Assembly: GCA_001730015.1 (NCBI GenBank)
Contig: MDLA01000097.1
Span: forward strand, 1-64,000
Origin: Chromatiales bacterium (ex Bugula neritina AB1)
GTDB lineage: Bacteria > Pseudomonadota > Gammaproteobacteria > Granulosicoccales > Granulosicoccaceae
Length of the DNA: 64,000 bases
Direction of reading: 5' to 3'
Under the pieces are notes generated by a model, which saw only the letters and a list, made by a program, of their open reading frames with translations, did no database searches and had not been told where the DNA came from. The translations under genes were made by a program, and so were the position numbers. The first letter of the stretch is position 1. Every line of letters begins with the position of its first letter. This document shows, in pieces, positions 26,619 through 34,271 of the stretch.

Positions 26619-28124
26619 CTAGCTGGAGGCGAGCAGCGATTCCACGCGATCCATTAACGGGTCTTTACTATAGATATCGTAGTAGGCAGAAGCCATTAGG
26701 CCCGGCGGGCCGAAAAAGAAGCGTTCATACAGGGCCTGACGATTGCCGAAGCCTGACACGGCAACATCATGCGCCAAACGATATAGTGCCACACGATCTC
26801 TCGATTCCAGATTGGAAAGTTGAAAGTACTGTTCAACATCGGGTGCTATATCATTCGAGAAATCGGCCTCAGTTGGTGTCGCCATGAGTGAGGAGGAACC
26901 GATCAGCTGAAGTATCTCGACCATACGCGGATACATTTTCGGAAACATATTGCGTGAAGTATCGAGCGGGCTGCGAAGCGGAATAAAATTGCCGTATTGA
27001 TCCTCGTGTGCCTGGGCTTCCGCTGAGAATAGCAGGGCGCGGACGGTTTCTGTCATCTGCATCACCTCTGCAATCAGCCCCTTGGTGTACATGTCTTTGT
27101 CGCGACCGGTAGCTCTGGAAATTGCGCACATTAATCCCACCATAAACTCGGATTTAGCGAGTTTGCCGCAGGCAACCTGATGCGCCATATGCACAACTGC
27201 ATTTGTGGTTCCGAATGCCTGATTGCACAGCTCTGGTTGTCCGTACATAAAAACGCGATTCCACGGCACCAGTACATTGTCGAATATTACAACGGCATCC
27301 ATTTCCTCGTAACGTGAAGAAAGTGGTGCGTCGAAACTGGATTTGCCGTGATCGTAGGTGTCACGACAAATCAGTTTTAAACCGGGTGTTGCAATTGGAA
27401 TTGCGAAAGCAAACGCAAATGGAATATTTTCTTCGGAAGCACGCAGTACCGTTGATGGAAACACCTCTATTTCATCTGACAACGGCCCCAGTGTTGCGAG
27501 CAGGCGTGCGCCATTTACGATGATCCCCTCGCTGGTTTCTTCAACAACCTGCAAGGCGACTTTCTCAGAGAATTTTCCGGAGGCCGCCAGAGCGTGATTT
27601 ATTGTCGGGTTGACTAGCGTATGAGTAAGTACTTTATCGTTCCGCCGAACATCGTTATAGAAATCGACCATGTTCTGCGCCATCGCCTCACCACCCGGGC
27701 CTTTGGTGCCTTGTGCCAGAAAAGGTGTAGCGGCGGAAAATGCCATGAGAGATGCATTTTTATAATCCGGGGTGCGTCCGAACATGCCATTGGACCATTT
27801 TGCCCATTCGTAATAAGCGCGACCGCGAGCGTGGATGTCCTGTGCAGATTTCGGTACCTGATAGGCCATTGCGCAACGCAGTCCGTCGTCAGCCACATAG
27901 GTAACCGTGTCGCGGAATTCGTTCGTGTGTTGCCTGTCCAGAAAAGAAGCCAGAGTATGTGCGCCACGCCCCATACCGGGCTCGGTGGTCACATTGCTAA
28001 CACGATTTCCCTGAAACCAGATTTCGCGTTCATCGTTCAGCCCTGCCAGATACTGCGCGCCGGTACGAATACCGGACCCGGTAGGGTTAGCAGCGCTATC
28101 GTTCACTACTTTTGCGGTAGACAT
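26619..28124 (-). CDS. FADH2-dependent aromatic monooxygenase, large component (HpaB/TftD/HadA family)
   Basis: 501 residues with the family's N-terminal RTGAQYLAGLNDEREIWFQG, the GRTPDYKNASL segment and an acyl-CoA-dehydrogenase-like body. Members hydroxylate phenols ortho or para using diffusible reduced flavin; some (TftD, HadA, TcpA) remove halogens or nitro groups. Which substrate applies cannot be read by eye. The adjacent C1-type reductase favours a 4-hydroxyphenylacetate-like phenol, while the nearby TfdA-like and reductive-dehalogenase-like genes keep halophenols in play. Downstream ring-cleavage genes are not in the window. Confidence 0.9.
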   Translation of the reverse strand: MSTAKVVNDSAANPTGSGIRTGAQYLAGLNDEREIWFQGNRVSNVTTEPGMGRGAHTLASFLDRQHTNEFRDTVTYVADDGLRCAMAYQVPKSAQDIHARGRAYYEWAKWSNGMFGRTPDYKNASLMAFSAATPFLAQGTKGPGGEAMAQNMVDFYNDVRRNDKVLTHTLVNPTINHALAASGKFSEKVALQVVEETSEGIIVNGARLLATLGPLSDEIEVFPSTVLRASEENIPFAFAFAIPIATPGLKLICRDTYDHGKSSFDAPLSSRYEEMDAVVIFDNVLVPWNRVFMYGQPELCNQAFGTTNAVVHMAHQVACGKLAKSEFMVGLMCAISRATGRDKDMYTKGLIAEVMQMTETVRALLFSAEAQAHEDQYGNFIPLRSPLDTSRNMFPKMYPRMVEILQLIGSSSLMATPTEADFSNDIAPDVEQYFQLSNLESRDRVALYRLAHDVAVSGFGNRQALYERFFFGPPGLMASAYYDIYSKDPLMDRVESLLASS

Positions 28125-28176
28125 TATCTATACCTTTTTAGAATTCAGTATGGTTTGACTGGCAGGTTTCAATGGC

Positions 28177-28629
28177 TCAAGCTTTTGCAACCAGTTTGTT
28201 TTCTGCTGACTGCATGCCGTCTGTGATTTTCTTAAGCGTTTTTTCCATCGCCTGCCACTCGGAGTCGCTCACACAGTTGCGTATGCGCTTTTGGATCCTG
28301 ACGACTTGCGGGGTGACTTCAGACTGCAGAGCGCGACCGTTTGAAGTTGCTACCACGTAGATGCGGCGTCGATCATCGACCGACCGTACGCGGGACACCA
28401 GGCCCTTTTTTTCCAGCCGATCAATAATGCTGACCAGGCTCGGCGCGGAGAGCAGAGTCCTCTCGCTAAGATCGGCCGAGGTAACATTTTTGCTGGTCCA
28501 GATAACACGCAGTACACGCCATTGCTGTTCGGTCAGATTGTAGCGTGCAAACAATTCGCGGTACGTTGGCATCACAGCATCGAGGGTGCGATTCAGCACC
28601 ATGGGGAGTGATTGGTCGAAATTCGGCAT
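28177..28629 (-). CDS. MarR-family regulator (HpaR-like)
   Basis: 150 residues with a full MarR winged helix: dimer helix MVLNRTLDAVMPTYRELFARYNL, recognition region SADLSERTLLSAPSLVSIIDRLEKKGLVSR and the wing DDRRRIYVVAT. It matches the HpaR/HpcR subgroup that represses 4-hydroxyphenylacetate genes and is released by the aromatic acid. It is transcribed with, and upstream of, the two-component monooxygenase genes (52-bp gap). Confidence 0.9.
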   Translation of the reverse strand: MPNFDQSLPMVLNRTLDAVMPTYRELFARYNLTEQQWRVLRVIWTSKNVTSADLSERTLLSAPSLVSIIDRLEKKGLVSRVRSVDDRRRIYVVATSNGRALQSEVTPQVVRIQKRIRNCVSDSEWQAMEKTLKKITDGMQSAENKLVAKA

Positions 28630-28631
28630 AT

Positions 28632-28664
28632 TAATTCAATGCATAATAGTTAATGTGTTAATTA
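28632..28664. promoter_or_regulatory. A/T-rich possible MarR operator upstream of the hpaR-like gene
   Basis: Just 3 bp beyond the regulator start codon lies a run of TTAATT/TTAA elements including TTAATGTGTTAA, an inverted TTAA pair. The place and composition fit a MarR-type autoregulatory operator. The call rests on pattern only. Confidence 0.35.
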
Positions 28665-29021
28665 AATACCATTTGAGATTCTTTTGCAAGCAAAAGACAG
28701 ATGGCAATGGGCTGGGCATGGACTGTATAGGTGGACCGGTGACTGACATTCCGTACTTGGGTGGAGCGCAGCGGTTAACAGGGCTTTTAATGCCTATCTC
28801 ACGAGCAGGTATTACTTGAGAATAGTGGTTTATCGCCACTTTTAGACTGGAGAATATTTTTCAGTTAATTCCAATCTTTTACTCTAACTTTTACTCTAAC
28901 TGCATTATGCATCTGGCTGCTGACTCATACGCTCACCACTAACTTATATAGGTTATTTAAATTGCGCTATATTTTCCGCATTCTAAGTACTCCAGAGATG
29001 TTCAACCACAAGGAGCGGGAA

Positions 29022-29429
29022 ATGGCTACTGTTAGTCGAATTAAATTGAAAATAGGCGATGAGGACCGAAACAATCGGCGGTTGGTGACAGTCACCTATA
29101 GGGTATGTTTTTCAAGATGTGAGGCGATGGCCGGCAGCGTGTTCCGTGAAAAAGTGACTTTACGCGGAGACGATCCAATATGGGATGATCATTTGATCAC
29201 ATTAAGAAATACCTGCCTCAAATCCACCAGTGGTTGCATTGATCGAAAGGTGAGCCGGAGAATTTCATCCAGTACGCTCGACGAAGATGCAGATACAATT
29301 ATCCTGGGTTGGGTAATAGGAAATAAGGACGAAGTATACGCACGTGTCGCACTGACGCCATTTGAACCATCATCGACTCGCGGTGATTCAAATACAATAA
29401 GCGCGGACTTCGGGCCTGCTGGAAGTTAG
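29022..29429 (+). CDS. Conserved-looking hypothetical protein
   Basis: ATG 29022 has a strong AGGAG six bases upstream, giving 135 residues; an upstream in-frame ATG at 28962 lacks one. No signal peptide, membrane helix or recognisable domain is seen. The sequence is charged (VSRIKLKIGDEDRNNRRLVTVTYRVCFSR), predicted mainly beta. The gene is followed by a strong terminator and preceded by about 390 bp of A/T-rich noncoding sequence, so it is a stand-alone unit. Function unknown. Confidence 0.6.
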   Translation: MATVSRIKLKIGDEDRNNRRLVTVTYRVCFSRCEAMAGSVFREKVTLRGDDPIWDDHLITLRNTCLKSTSGCIDRKVSRRISSSTLDEDADTIILGWVIGNKDEVYARVALTPFEPSSTRGDSNTISADFGPAGS

Positions 29430-29446
29430 GAAAAATAGTGTGTGAT

Positions 29447-29519
29447 AGCACGCATTGCAGTTATCAAAGTGAGTTATAAAAAAATCATATTGATATGATC
29501 TGCATTGCGTGCTTTTTTT
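29447..29519 (+). terminator. Strong cloverleaf-like terminator with T-run
   Basis: AGCACGCATTGCAG (29447-29460) pairs with CTGCATTGCGTGCT (29500-29513), 13 of 14 matched, followed by seven T. An inner hairpin ATCATA/TATGAT (29484-29499) sits in the loop. It ends the preceding hypothetical gene and faces the end of the TfdA-like gene. Confidence 0.75.
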
Positions 29520-29535
29520 GCAAATTCTTCAATCC

Positions 29536-30402
29536 CTAAACAACTTCAGCCAGCGATGGCCCGGTTCCACGGACTCGTGTCTGGTGCAGTCGTCGCCGGT
29601 AGCGGTCGGCATCGTAACCGCAGCCCCTGTGTAACACACAGCGGTTGTCCCAGATTACTAGATCTCCCGCTTGCCATTGGTGACGAAAAACCGATTCGCT
29701 GCGGGTCGCTTCGCTCATAAGTCTGTTTATAAGCCGGGTGGCTGCATCATCTTCCATTCCTTCTATACTGCGCACGTGAGAGCCTACAAAATAATTCAGT
29801 TCGTTTGTCTGTGGATTGCGACGTACCAGTCGCTGGCGTACTGGCCGCATGTAATTTCGCTGACCTTCAGATACCGCATCCTCGCTAACACTGGTGCGTG
29901 AGTAGATGTAGTCATGGATACCAACGGCGTTATGGATCTGGTTTTTCTCTTCGGTGCTTAGGCGCTGATAGGCGGCGCGAGCGCTGACAAATTCGGTATC
30001 GCCGCCCTCATCGGGAACTTCATAGGCGTAGAGCAAAGAATGAAGGCTGGGGATTTCGCGGAAGGAGCTATCGGAGTGCCACAGGTTATTGGCGGTTTGC
30101 GATACTACTTTGCGGGCGGCGTTTTTCAGATGCTTGCCGTCTGGATCAATATTGCCTATTACACCGGTATAGCGAATGGTGCCGGTGCTGTAGTAGCTGA
30201 CGTGCTCCTCTTCAGGAGTGCCGAAGCGCGCTGTGAGTTCGAGATGTGAATCATCATCGAGTGATTGTCCGCGAAACAGCAGCACCGAATATTTATTGAT
30301 CGCCTCGTCTATGTGGGCAAACAGATTGCCGTCGAGACCCTGTGACAGATTGATATCGTGGATTTCTGCGCCAAATTCGATATGCAGTGGTGAGATTTTC
30401 AT
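29536..30402 (-). CDS. TfdA/TauD-family 2-oxoglutarate dioxygenase, close to 2,4-D dioxygenase
   Basis: 288 residues. Fe ligands H109 and D111 lie in LWHSDSSF and H258 in WDNRCVLHRG, with a downstream Arg cluster for 2-oxoglutarate. The match to the herbicide dioxygenase TfdA as I recall it is unusually close in motifs (LWHSDSSF, GGDTEF, GDLVxWDNRCVLHRG) and in length (287), and clearer than to TauD. TfdA cleaves the ether bond of phenoxyacetates to release a phenol and glyoxylate. In this setting the phenol could be passed to the HpaB/TftD-type monooxygenase 1.4 kb away, though they are not in one operon. Confidence 0.85.
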   Translation of the reverse strand: MKISPLHIEFGAEIHDINLSQGLDGNLFAHIDEAINKYSVLLFRGQSLDDDSHLELTARFGTPEEEHVSYYSTGTIRYTGVIGNIDPDGKHLKNAARKVVSQTANNLWHSDSSFREIPSLHSLLYAYEVPDEGGDTEFVSARAAYQRLSTEEKNQIHNAVGIHDYIYSRTSVSEDAVSEGQRNYMRPVRQRLVRRNPQTNELNYFVGSHVRSIEGMEDDAATRLINRLMSEATRSESVFRHQWQAGDLVIWDNRCVLHRGCGYDADRYRRRLHQTRVRGTGPSLAEVV

Positions 30403-30752
30403 GCAGTGCCTCCGACAGGTTAACCGTAGTTACTGAGCTCTATTTACCGCATTTAGGATCATCTTGTCCAGCCAGTAGTAAAGGCAGTGGAAATCTGCGT
30501 AGCGCAAGTGAGTCAGGCCAAAGGTATTTCTTTATAATAAATAGAGGCGCGCAGTTATTCGTTGTATCGAATTGTCCGAAAAATTCTCCCGGACATATTC
30601 GCCCGTGTAGGGGGTTTCGTGCGACTATCCTGACCCAGGGGGCTGGGATTCAACGCAAAGTTGGAATAAATGGTTTTTGCCGAAGTAGAAGATGCTTTTG
30701 TAGCTCCGGCACAGACATTCTATGCCGGAATCCATTGCTCTCTGGCTGATTT

Positions 30753-31886
30753 CTATGGTTGCGGTGTAATAGTGACTTGCAGCACAGGGCCGTTCAGGCT
30801 CACCGATTGCCCGCGACCAGTCAAACTGCTAACGCGGGTATCAGAATCTACCGGGCCCGTATTTGGAGCGCTCTGGCGCTGCACCTGGTTCGGACCAGTG
30901 CCCGGCTCTTCGTCCGCTTCTGTGCCAGCATCCCAGATAGCAATGTCGGTGCTGGCTACTACACCGGAAACCGGCTGGCCATTGTTGAATAAATCCAGGC
31001 TATTGTCGGCATCGGTAGGGGTATAGAACCAGTCATTTGACGGGATGAACATTGTAACGAAGCCTAGTTTATCGCCGTCTACCGCCTGTACCGTGAATTC
31101 GTAAGCGTCACCCGGACCAATAGGGCCGGGGGTAACCGCGCCTACCGGTGTGTTGAAGACGGCAGAGCCTGGCACGGCTTCTGCGAACGGGCCTGTATTA
31201 CCGTCTTCTGCCACTGCTTCTAAACCTGCGTTTGCTGCGTCTCTAGGTAGCAGTAGCGGGCTGTCTGTCTCGTTTCGATGCACGATATAAGCGCCGGGAG
31301 ACAATGGCACCGGTTGGGTACTTCCGTCCGAGGCTATATTCAGGGAGCCTGCCGTTGATGTATTTTCCAGACGAATAACAAATGCTGTTGCATTGCCGGC
31401 ATCGATCTGGCCTCTGATTTCGCCGGGTGCGTTAGCGCTGGTATGTACGTTAAAAAACAGCTCGCCACGGTTGAATGCACCAATTTGATCTTCGGTCAGA
31501 GGTGGTGCATCGGCAGGGACAGTCCAGGTAGAGCCGCCATCATTGGTGGTTAGTCCAATGAGCACAGGGCCGGTGGAACCGGCAAATCCCCGGTGAATAT
31601 GAGCCATTGTTGCAGGCCCTGAAAGGTTACTTACCCCCAGAGTTGCGGTAACAGTACCATTGGTACTGACCGAGATTTCTGCAGTTCCACTGGCCCCGGT
31701 AGGAACGCCAATTGGGGCGGGTATTTCCTGAGCTGAATCGAGTTGCACTGCTACAATCGATGGGCCATTGTCTGTTTGTTGATCGCTGTTGTCGTTGTCG
31801 CTGCCACAGGCACTGAGTCCTAGTAGTACGGACAGGGCGGCAATGTACCTGAGTGAAGAATGTGTTTGTGGCTTTCGTTTGTTCAT
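30753..31886 (-). CDS. Lipoprotein with CHRD and spondin-N-like domains
   Basis: 377 residues. The signal peptide ends in the lipobox LGLSAC, then an Asp/Asn/Gln linker. Residues about 43-165 are a CHRD domain (VQLDSAQEIPAPIG, TMAHIHRGFAG, GELFFNVHTSANAPGEIRGQI). Residues about 168-345 resemble the spondin-N fold (FVIRLENTSTAGSLN...LSPGAYIVHRNETDSPL). Such pairs occur in surface proteins of aquatic bacteria; the role is unknown, probably adhesion or matrix. An upstream array of TTAGAA repeats may control it. Confidence 0.85.
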   Translation of the reverse strand: MNKRKPQTHSSLRYIAALSVLLGLSACGSDNDNSDQQTDNGPSIVAVQLDSAQEIPAPIGVPTGASGTAEISVSTNGTVTATLGVSNLSGPATMAHIHRGFAGSTGPVLIGLTTNDGGSTWTVPADAPPLTEDQIGAFNRGELFFNVHTSANAPGEIRGQIDAGNATAFVIRLENTSTAGSLNIASDGSTQPVPLSPGAYIVHRNETDSPLLLPRDAANAGLEAVAEDGNTGPFAEAVPGSAVFNTPVGAVTPGPIGPGDAYEFTVQAVDGDKLGFVTMFIPSNDWFYTPTDADNSLDLFNNGQPVSGVVASTDIAIWDAGTEADEEPGTGPNQVQRQSAPNTGPVDSDTRVSSLTGRGQSVSLNGPVLQVTITPQP

Positions 31887-32010
31887 AGTTAATTCCGATT
31901 GGTTTAGTTGGTTTTCGATATGTTGATGTGCGTATCAATGAAAAAATTATTGCGCGTCGAGGCACTTCAGCATACTGAACAACACCCGCTAATCGGGTTT
32001 ATTCCCTATG

Positions 32011-32059
32011 TTAGAAACTCGTTAGAATTTCGTTAGAAATCACCGGTTACTGTTAGAAA
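32011..32059. promoter_or_regulatory. TTAGAA direct repeats on 11-bp spacing upstream of the CHRD lipoprotein gene
   Basis: TTAGAA occurs at 32011, 32022, 32033 and 32053, so three copies are phased at exactly 11 bp and the fourth after 20 bp. Phased direct repeats are typical of OmpR/PhoB-class response regulators. On the minus strand the repeats lie about 125-170 bp before the CHRD start. Confidence 0.5.
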
Positions 32060-32153
32060 TATGTTTAGTTGATTCGTCGGTACGGGGTTTAATTATTGTG
32101 TTTTTACAGACGGGAAGAGGAAGCCTCAACTTTGTAGCTGTGACACTTATCCG

Positions 32154-32313
32154 GGAGCCTGTCTGAGAACGAGGGTCTACTGCGGACGCGATCTTTTGGC
32201 CCGCTATTCCGATCAATTTTGCTAAATATAAATAACTATTCGCCTCAATCGATCGAAATATCTGACTCAAAACCTCACGCCCTCGCTACGACCCTCATTC
32301 TCAGACAAGCTCC
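32154..32313. mobile_element. 160-bp MITE-like element with 24-bp terminal inverted repeats
   Basis: The left end (32154-32177) and right end (32290-32313) are inverted copies with two mismatches over 24 bp (core CTGTCTGAGAAYGAGGGTC). The 112-bp interior has no gene. Target duplications are not evident. The right end has entered the 3' end of the reductive-dehalogenase-like gene, supplying its last codons and stop. No autonomous parent is in the window. Confidence 0.7.
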
Positions 32314-33535
32314 TGGGAGTATGCAGGCGTTCCCACCAGTCTTTAGGCTTCAGTCGAACGCGTGTACCGCGTTTATTAGCCAGCCAGAGTGCGAGCTTGC
32401 GAAAGTTGCTGGTTGCCAGTTTAAACCACAGTCGGTCAAGCCAGCTATTACCACGATTGAAGGGGCATACTCGCATGCAAATAGCGCAATCAGTTTTAAG
32501 CTTGGCCCAATAGCCAAAACACTTCTCGCAATTGGCCGACCATTTCTTTACGCCGGTGATCGTGGATCGGTTTTCAACTGCGTCTGTCGGTTCACCGAAG
32601 GGCAGGGCTTTTGGAGGGCAGGCGTCTGCGCAACGGGTGCAACTTTCGCAGTATTGCCGCAGGCCCAATGGCCGGGGAGTATCAGTCAATAGCGGAAGGC
32701 TGGTAAATATTTTTGAAAAGCGAACTCTAGGACCGAACTCCGGGGTCAGGACCATTTGGTTCCGGCCGTATTCACCCAGACCCGCTTTGATCGCGTAGGG
32801 GATAACTAACGCGGTATCGTTCATCGAGGCAACGGCGTCAAAACCCAGGTTGCGGATGTAGGTTGCAAGTTGAATGACGATTGCCGTCTCGTGTGAATAT
32901 TCCAGACCGGTTGAAGCGCCCGCCAAAGCCGAAGGGTAGGTGTCGACCAGCTCAGCATCCATTGCGTGGCCCATAACAATGACATGGCTTAAGCCATCCG
33001 GCAGGTCATTCGGTGCCGCTGTAAAGTCGCGAGTATCGACTCTGGACGAATAGTGCCATCTCGGGTCGATTTCGGTGATGCCTACCAGATCCGCACCAAA
33101 CAATTTAGCCAGTCGTTTGATTTCAGCACTTTCTACCTCGGGGTTTTCTGCCCTGGTTTTGTCTTTTGCCACAGGCGTGTCGTAGCCGATGGGTGACTGA
33201 AAGCCCTCCCGCATACCTGAGTCGTTGCTGCGATTGGAAATGATATCCGACACCGCCCAGGCGGCATTGCGCAAAGCGAAATCTTTCTGCGAAAAACCAA
33301 CACCGCGTCTAGGCGCAAACTCCATGCGGTAAGAATTGAAAAAACTATCGCTTTCTTTGGTTTTTATCGAGTCATCCCAAAAGGCGCGCGTGAACATATC
33401 GTCCAGCTGATTGAAGGGCTCGAATTCATCGGATACCTCAAAGCCCAGTGCCGCGTCGCTGGTGGCAAACTTCTGGTTGAGCTCGATGATTTCTTCTTTA
33501 GTCAATCCCGACGGATCGTTGCTGGGCCAACTCAT
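32267..33535 (-). CDS. Reductive dehalogenase-like cobalamin/Fe-S protein (RdhA/QueG superfamily)
   Basis: 422 residues, no Tat signal, so cytoplasmic. GADLVGITEID starts the cobalamin-binding reductase region; SMNDTALVIPYAIKAGLGEYGRN and EFGPRVRFSKIFTSLPLL are hallmark RdhA strands (compare NpRdhA/PceA). Two [4Fe-4S] motifs follow: C296-x2-C299-x2-C302-x3-C306-P, then C339...C350-x2-C353-x3-C357-P. It is closer to RdhA than to epoxyqueuosine reductase QueG. Lack of a Tat signal and anchor gene points to a catabolic rather than respiratory enzyme. Residues 409-422 (SLSENEGRSEGVRF) are encoded by the MITE end, so the native C-terminus was replaced, though probably beyond the folded core. Confidence 0.8.
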   Translation of the reverse strand: MSWPSNDPSGLTKEEIIELNQKFATSDAALGFEVSDEFEPFNQLDDMFTRAFWDDSIKTKESDSFFNSYRMEFAPRRGVGFSQKDFALRNAAWAVSDIISNRSNDSGMREGFQSPIGYDTPVAKDKTRAENPEVESAEIKRLAKLFGADLVGITEIDPRWHYSSRVDTRDFTAAPNDLPDGLSHVIVMGHAMDAELVDTYPSALAGASTGLEYSHETAIVIQLATYIRNLGFDAVASMNDTALVIPYAIKAGLGEYGRNQMVLTPEFGPRVRFSKIFTSLPLLTDTPRPLGLRQYCESCTRCADACPPKALPFGEPTDAVENRSTITGVKKWSANCEKCFGYWAKLKTDCAICMRVCPFNRGNSWLDRLWFKLATSNFRKLALWLANKRGTRVRLKPKDWWERLHTPRSLSENEGRSEGVRF

Positions 33536-33723
33536 AGGGATTTGTCTGCTCGCATGTCTGCTGGATTCTGATTACCATATCAAATTACTGGAAGACAGAC
33601 ACGATTGGCATGGCGTGAGGTTGTTTTCTGCTGCAGAAATCTGCCTTCACTGTTGTAAAAAATCAGGCGATATGCCGGTATTCTACCGGCCACGGCAGCC
33701 TTGCTTACTATTTCCTGGTGTTG

Positions 33724-33900
33724 CATAAAATTGCGGCCCGGAACCGCTGCGCTGCTTCTATAGCAGCATCGGAGGTGCGGCACTCATTTTTCCTGGATAT
33801 CATTTTGAATGACTAGGCTCAATTCAGTAAAAACTCCGTGCAGCACATTTTATACTGCTCTATAAGCTCCTGGGCTCGAAACTTTATGTAACACAAGGGT
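33724..33900. repeat. Dispersed 177-bp repeat, copy A (uninterrupted)
   Basis: Aligns without gaps to 62492-62847 once the 175-bp insertion and its 4-bp duplication there are removed: both copies are then exactly 177 bp. A small hairpin GCTGC-N7-GCAGC at 33752-33768 is conserved. On the minus strand its inner part encodes the C-terminal 24 residues of a small ORF that is conserved at protein level with copy B. Confidence 0.75.
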
Positions 33901-34098
33901 AAAGTACTTCCAATATCAGCTCCTATTCTTTTCCCATAATCGCTATCGCTCATTTTGATGTGTTTCCAGGTGAGAATTTGAGATCTTGAATGTACGGATT
34001 CTGTAGCTAACTACATAGACCTCACTGTCTTTGTACTCTATTTGTTTTCCTTTCAGTCGGGTTGCGCTCAATCGGCATTTGCCTGAGTTCATTCGCAT
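33819..34098 (-). pseudogene. Two overlapping small ORFs, probably a frameshifted gene related to 62766-62981
   Basis: ORF 1 (34098 down to 33943, 51 residues, ends HLETHQNER) overlaps ORF 2 (33953 down to 33819, 44 residues, CYIKFRAQELIEQYKMCC) through ATGAGCGATAG. ORF 2 ends like the single ORF at copy B (CCIKFRVQKLIERYKRRC), and ORF 1 weakly resembles its N-terminal half (LK-x-K, HL-x-T). The simplest reading is a decayed member of a small family; two translationally coupled peptides are the alternative. No ribosome site is seen. Confidence 0.35.
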
Positions 34099-34136
34099 AA
34101 GTGGTGGCATTTGCCGAATTACTTTATGCTGCCGAA

Positions 34137-34271
34137 ATGGCCCGTTTCGTTACCTGTAATGCGTCGCCACTGATCATGGCCGCGGTGATGTATCTTGTAC
34201 TTCTCTGGCCTGCAGTGCGCCTGGCAAGGGGCTCGAACATAAACTCAGATCTTGATCAAAAGGACCACTAA
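34137..34271 (+). CDS. Possible 44-residue membrane peptide overlapping the D-carbamoylase start
   Basis: ATG 34137 to TAA 34269-34271, whose last A is the first base of the next ATG (TAATG). The peptide has one hydrophobic segment (SPLIMAAVMYLVLLWPAV). There is no ribosome site upstream, so it may be chance; if translated it could couple translation of the hydantoin operon. Confidence 0.2.
   Translation: MARFVTCNASPLIMAAVMYLVLLWPAVRLARGSNINSDLDQKDH

Noticed and set aside
27621-28226. 201-residue plus-strand open frame
   Set aside because: It is opposite the HpaB-family and MarR genes, both clearly real; composition is that of an antisense frame.
29447-29519. Independent small RNA
   Set aside because: The structure is directly downstream of a gene and ends in a T-run; no separate promoter is seen, so a terminator is the simpler explanation.
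30705-30729. 7-bp hairpin after the CHRD lipoprotein gene
   Set aside because: The stem is short with an 11-base loop and no T-run; too weak to list as a terminator.
32267-33535. Annotation as epoxyqueuosine reductase QueG
   Set aside because: The SMNDTALVIPYAIKAGLGEYGRN and EFGPRVRFSKIF segments fit RdhA reductive dehalogenases better, and the QueG HEAT-type C-terminus is missing.
33724-33900. Integron attC site
   Set aside because: The hairpin and conserved 3' ends suggested a cassette, but the GTTRRRY/RYYYAAC core sites are not present and no integrase is in the window.
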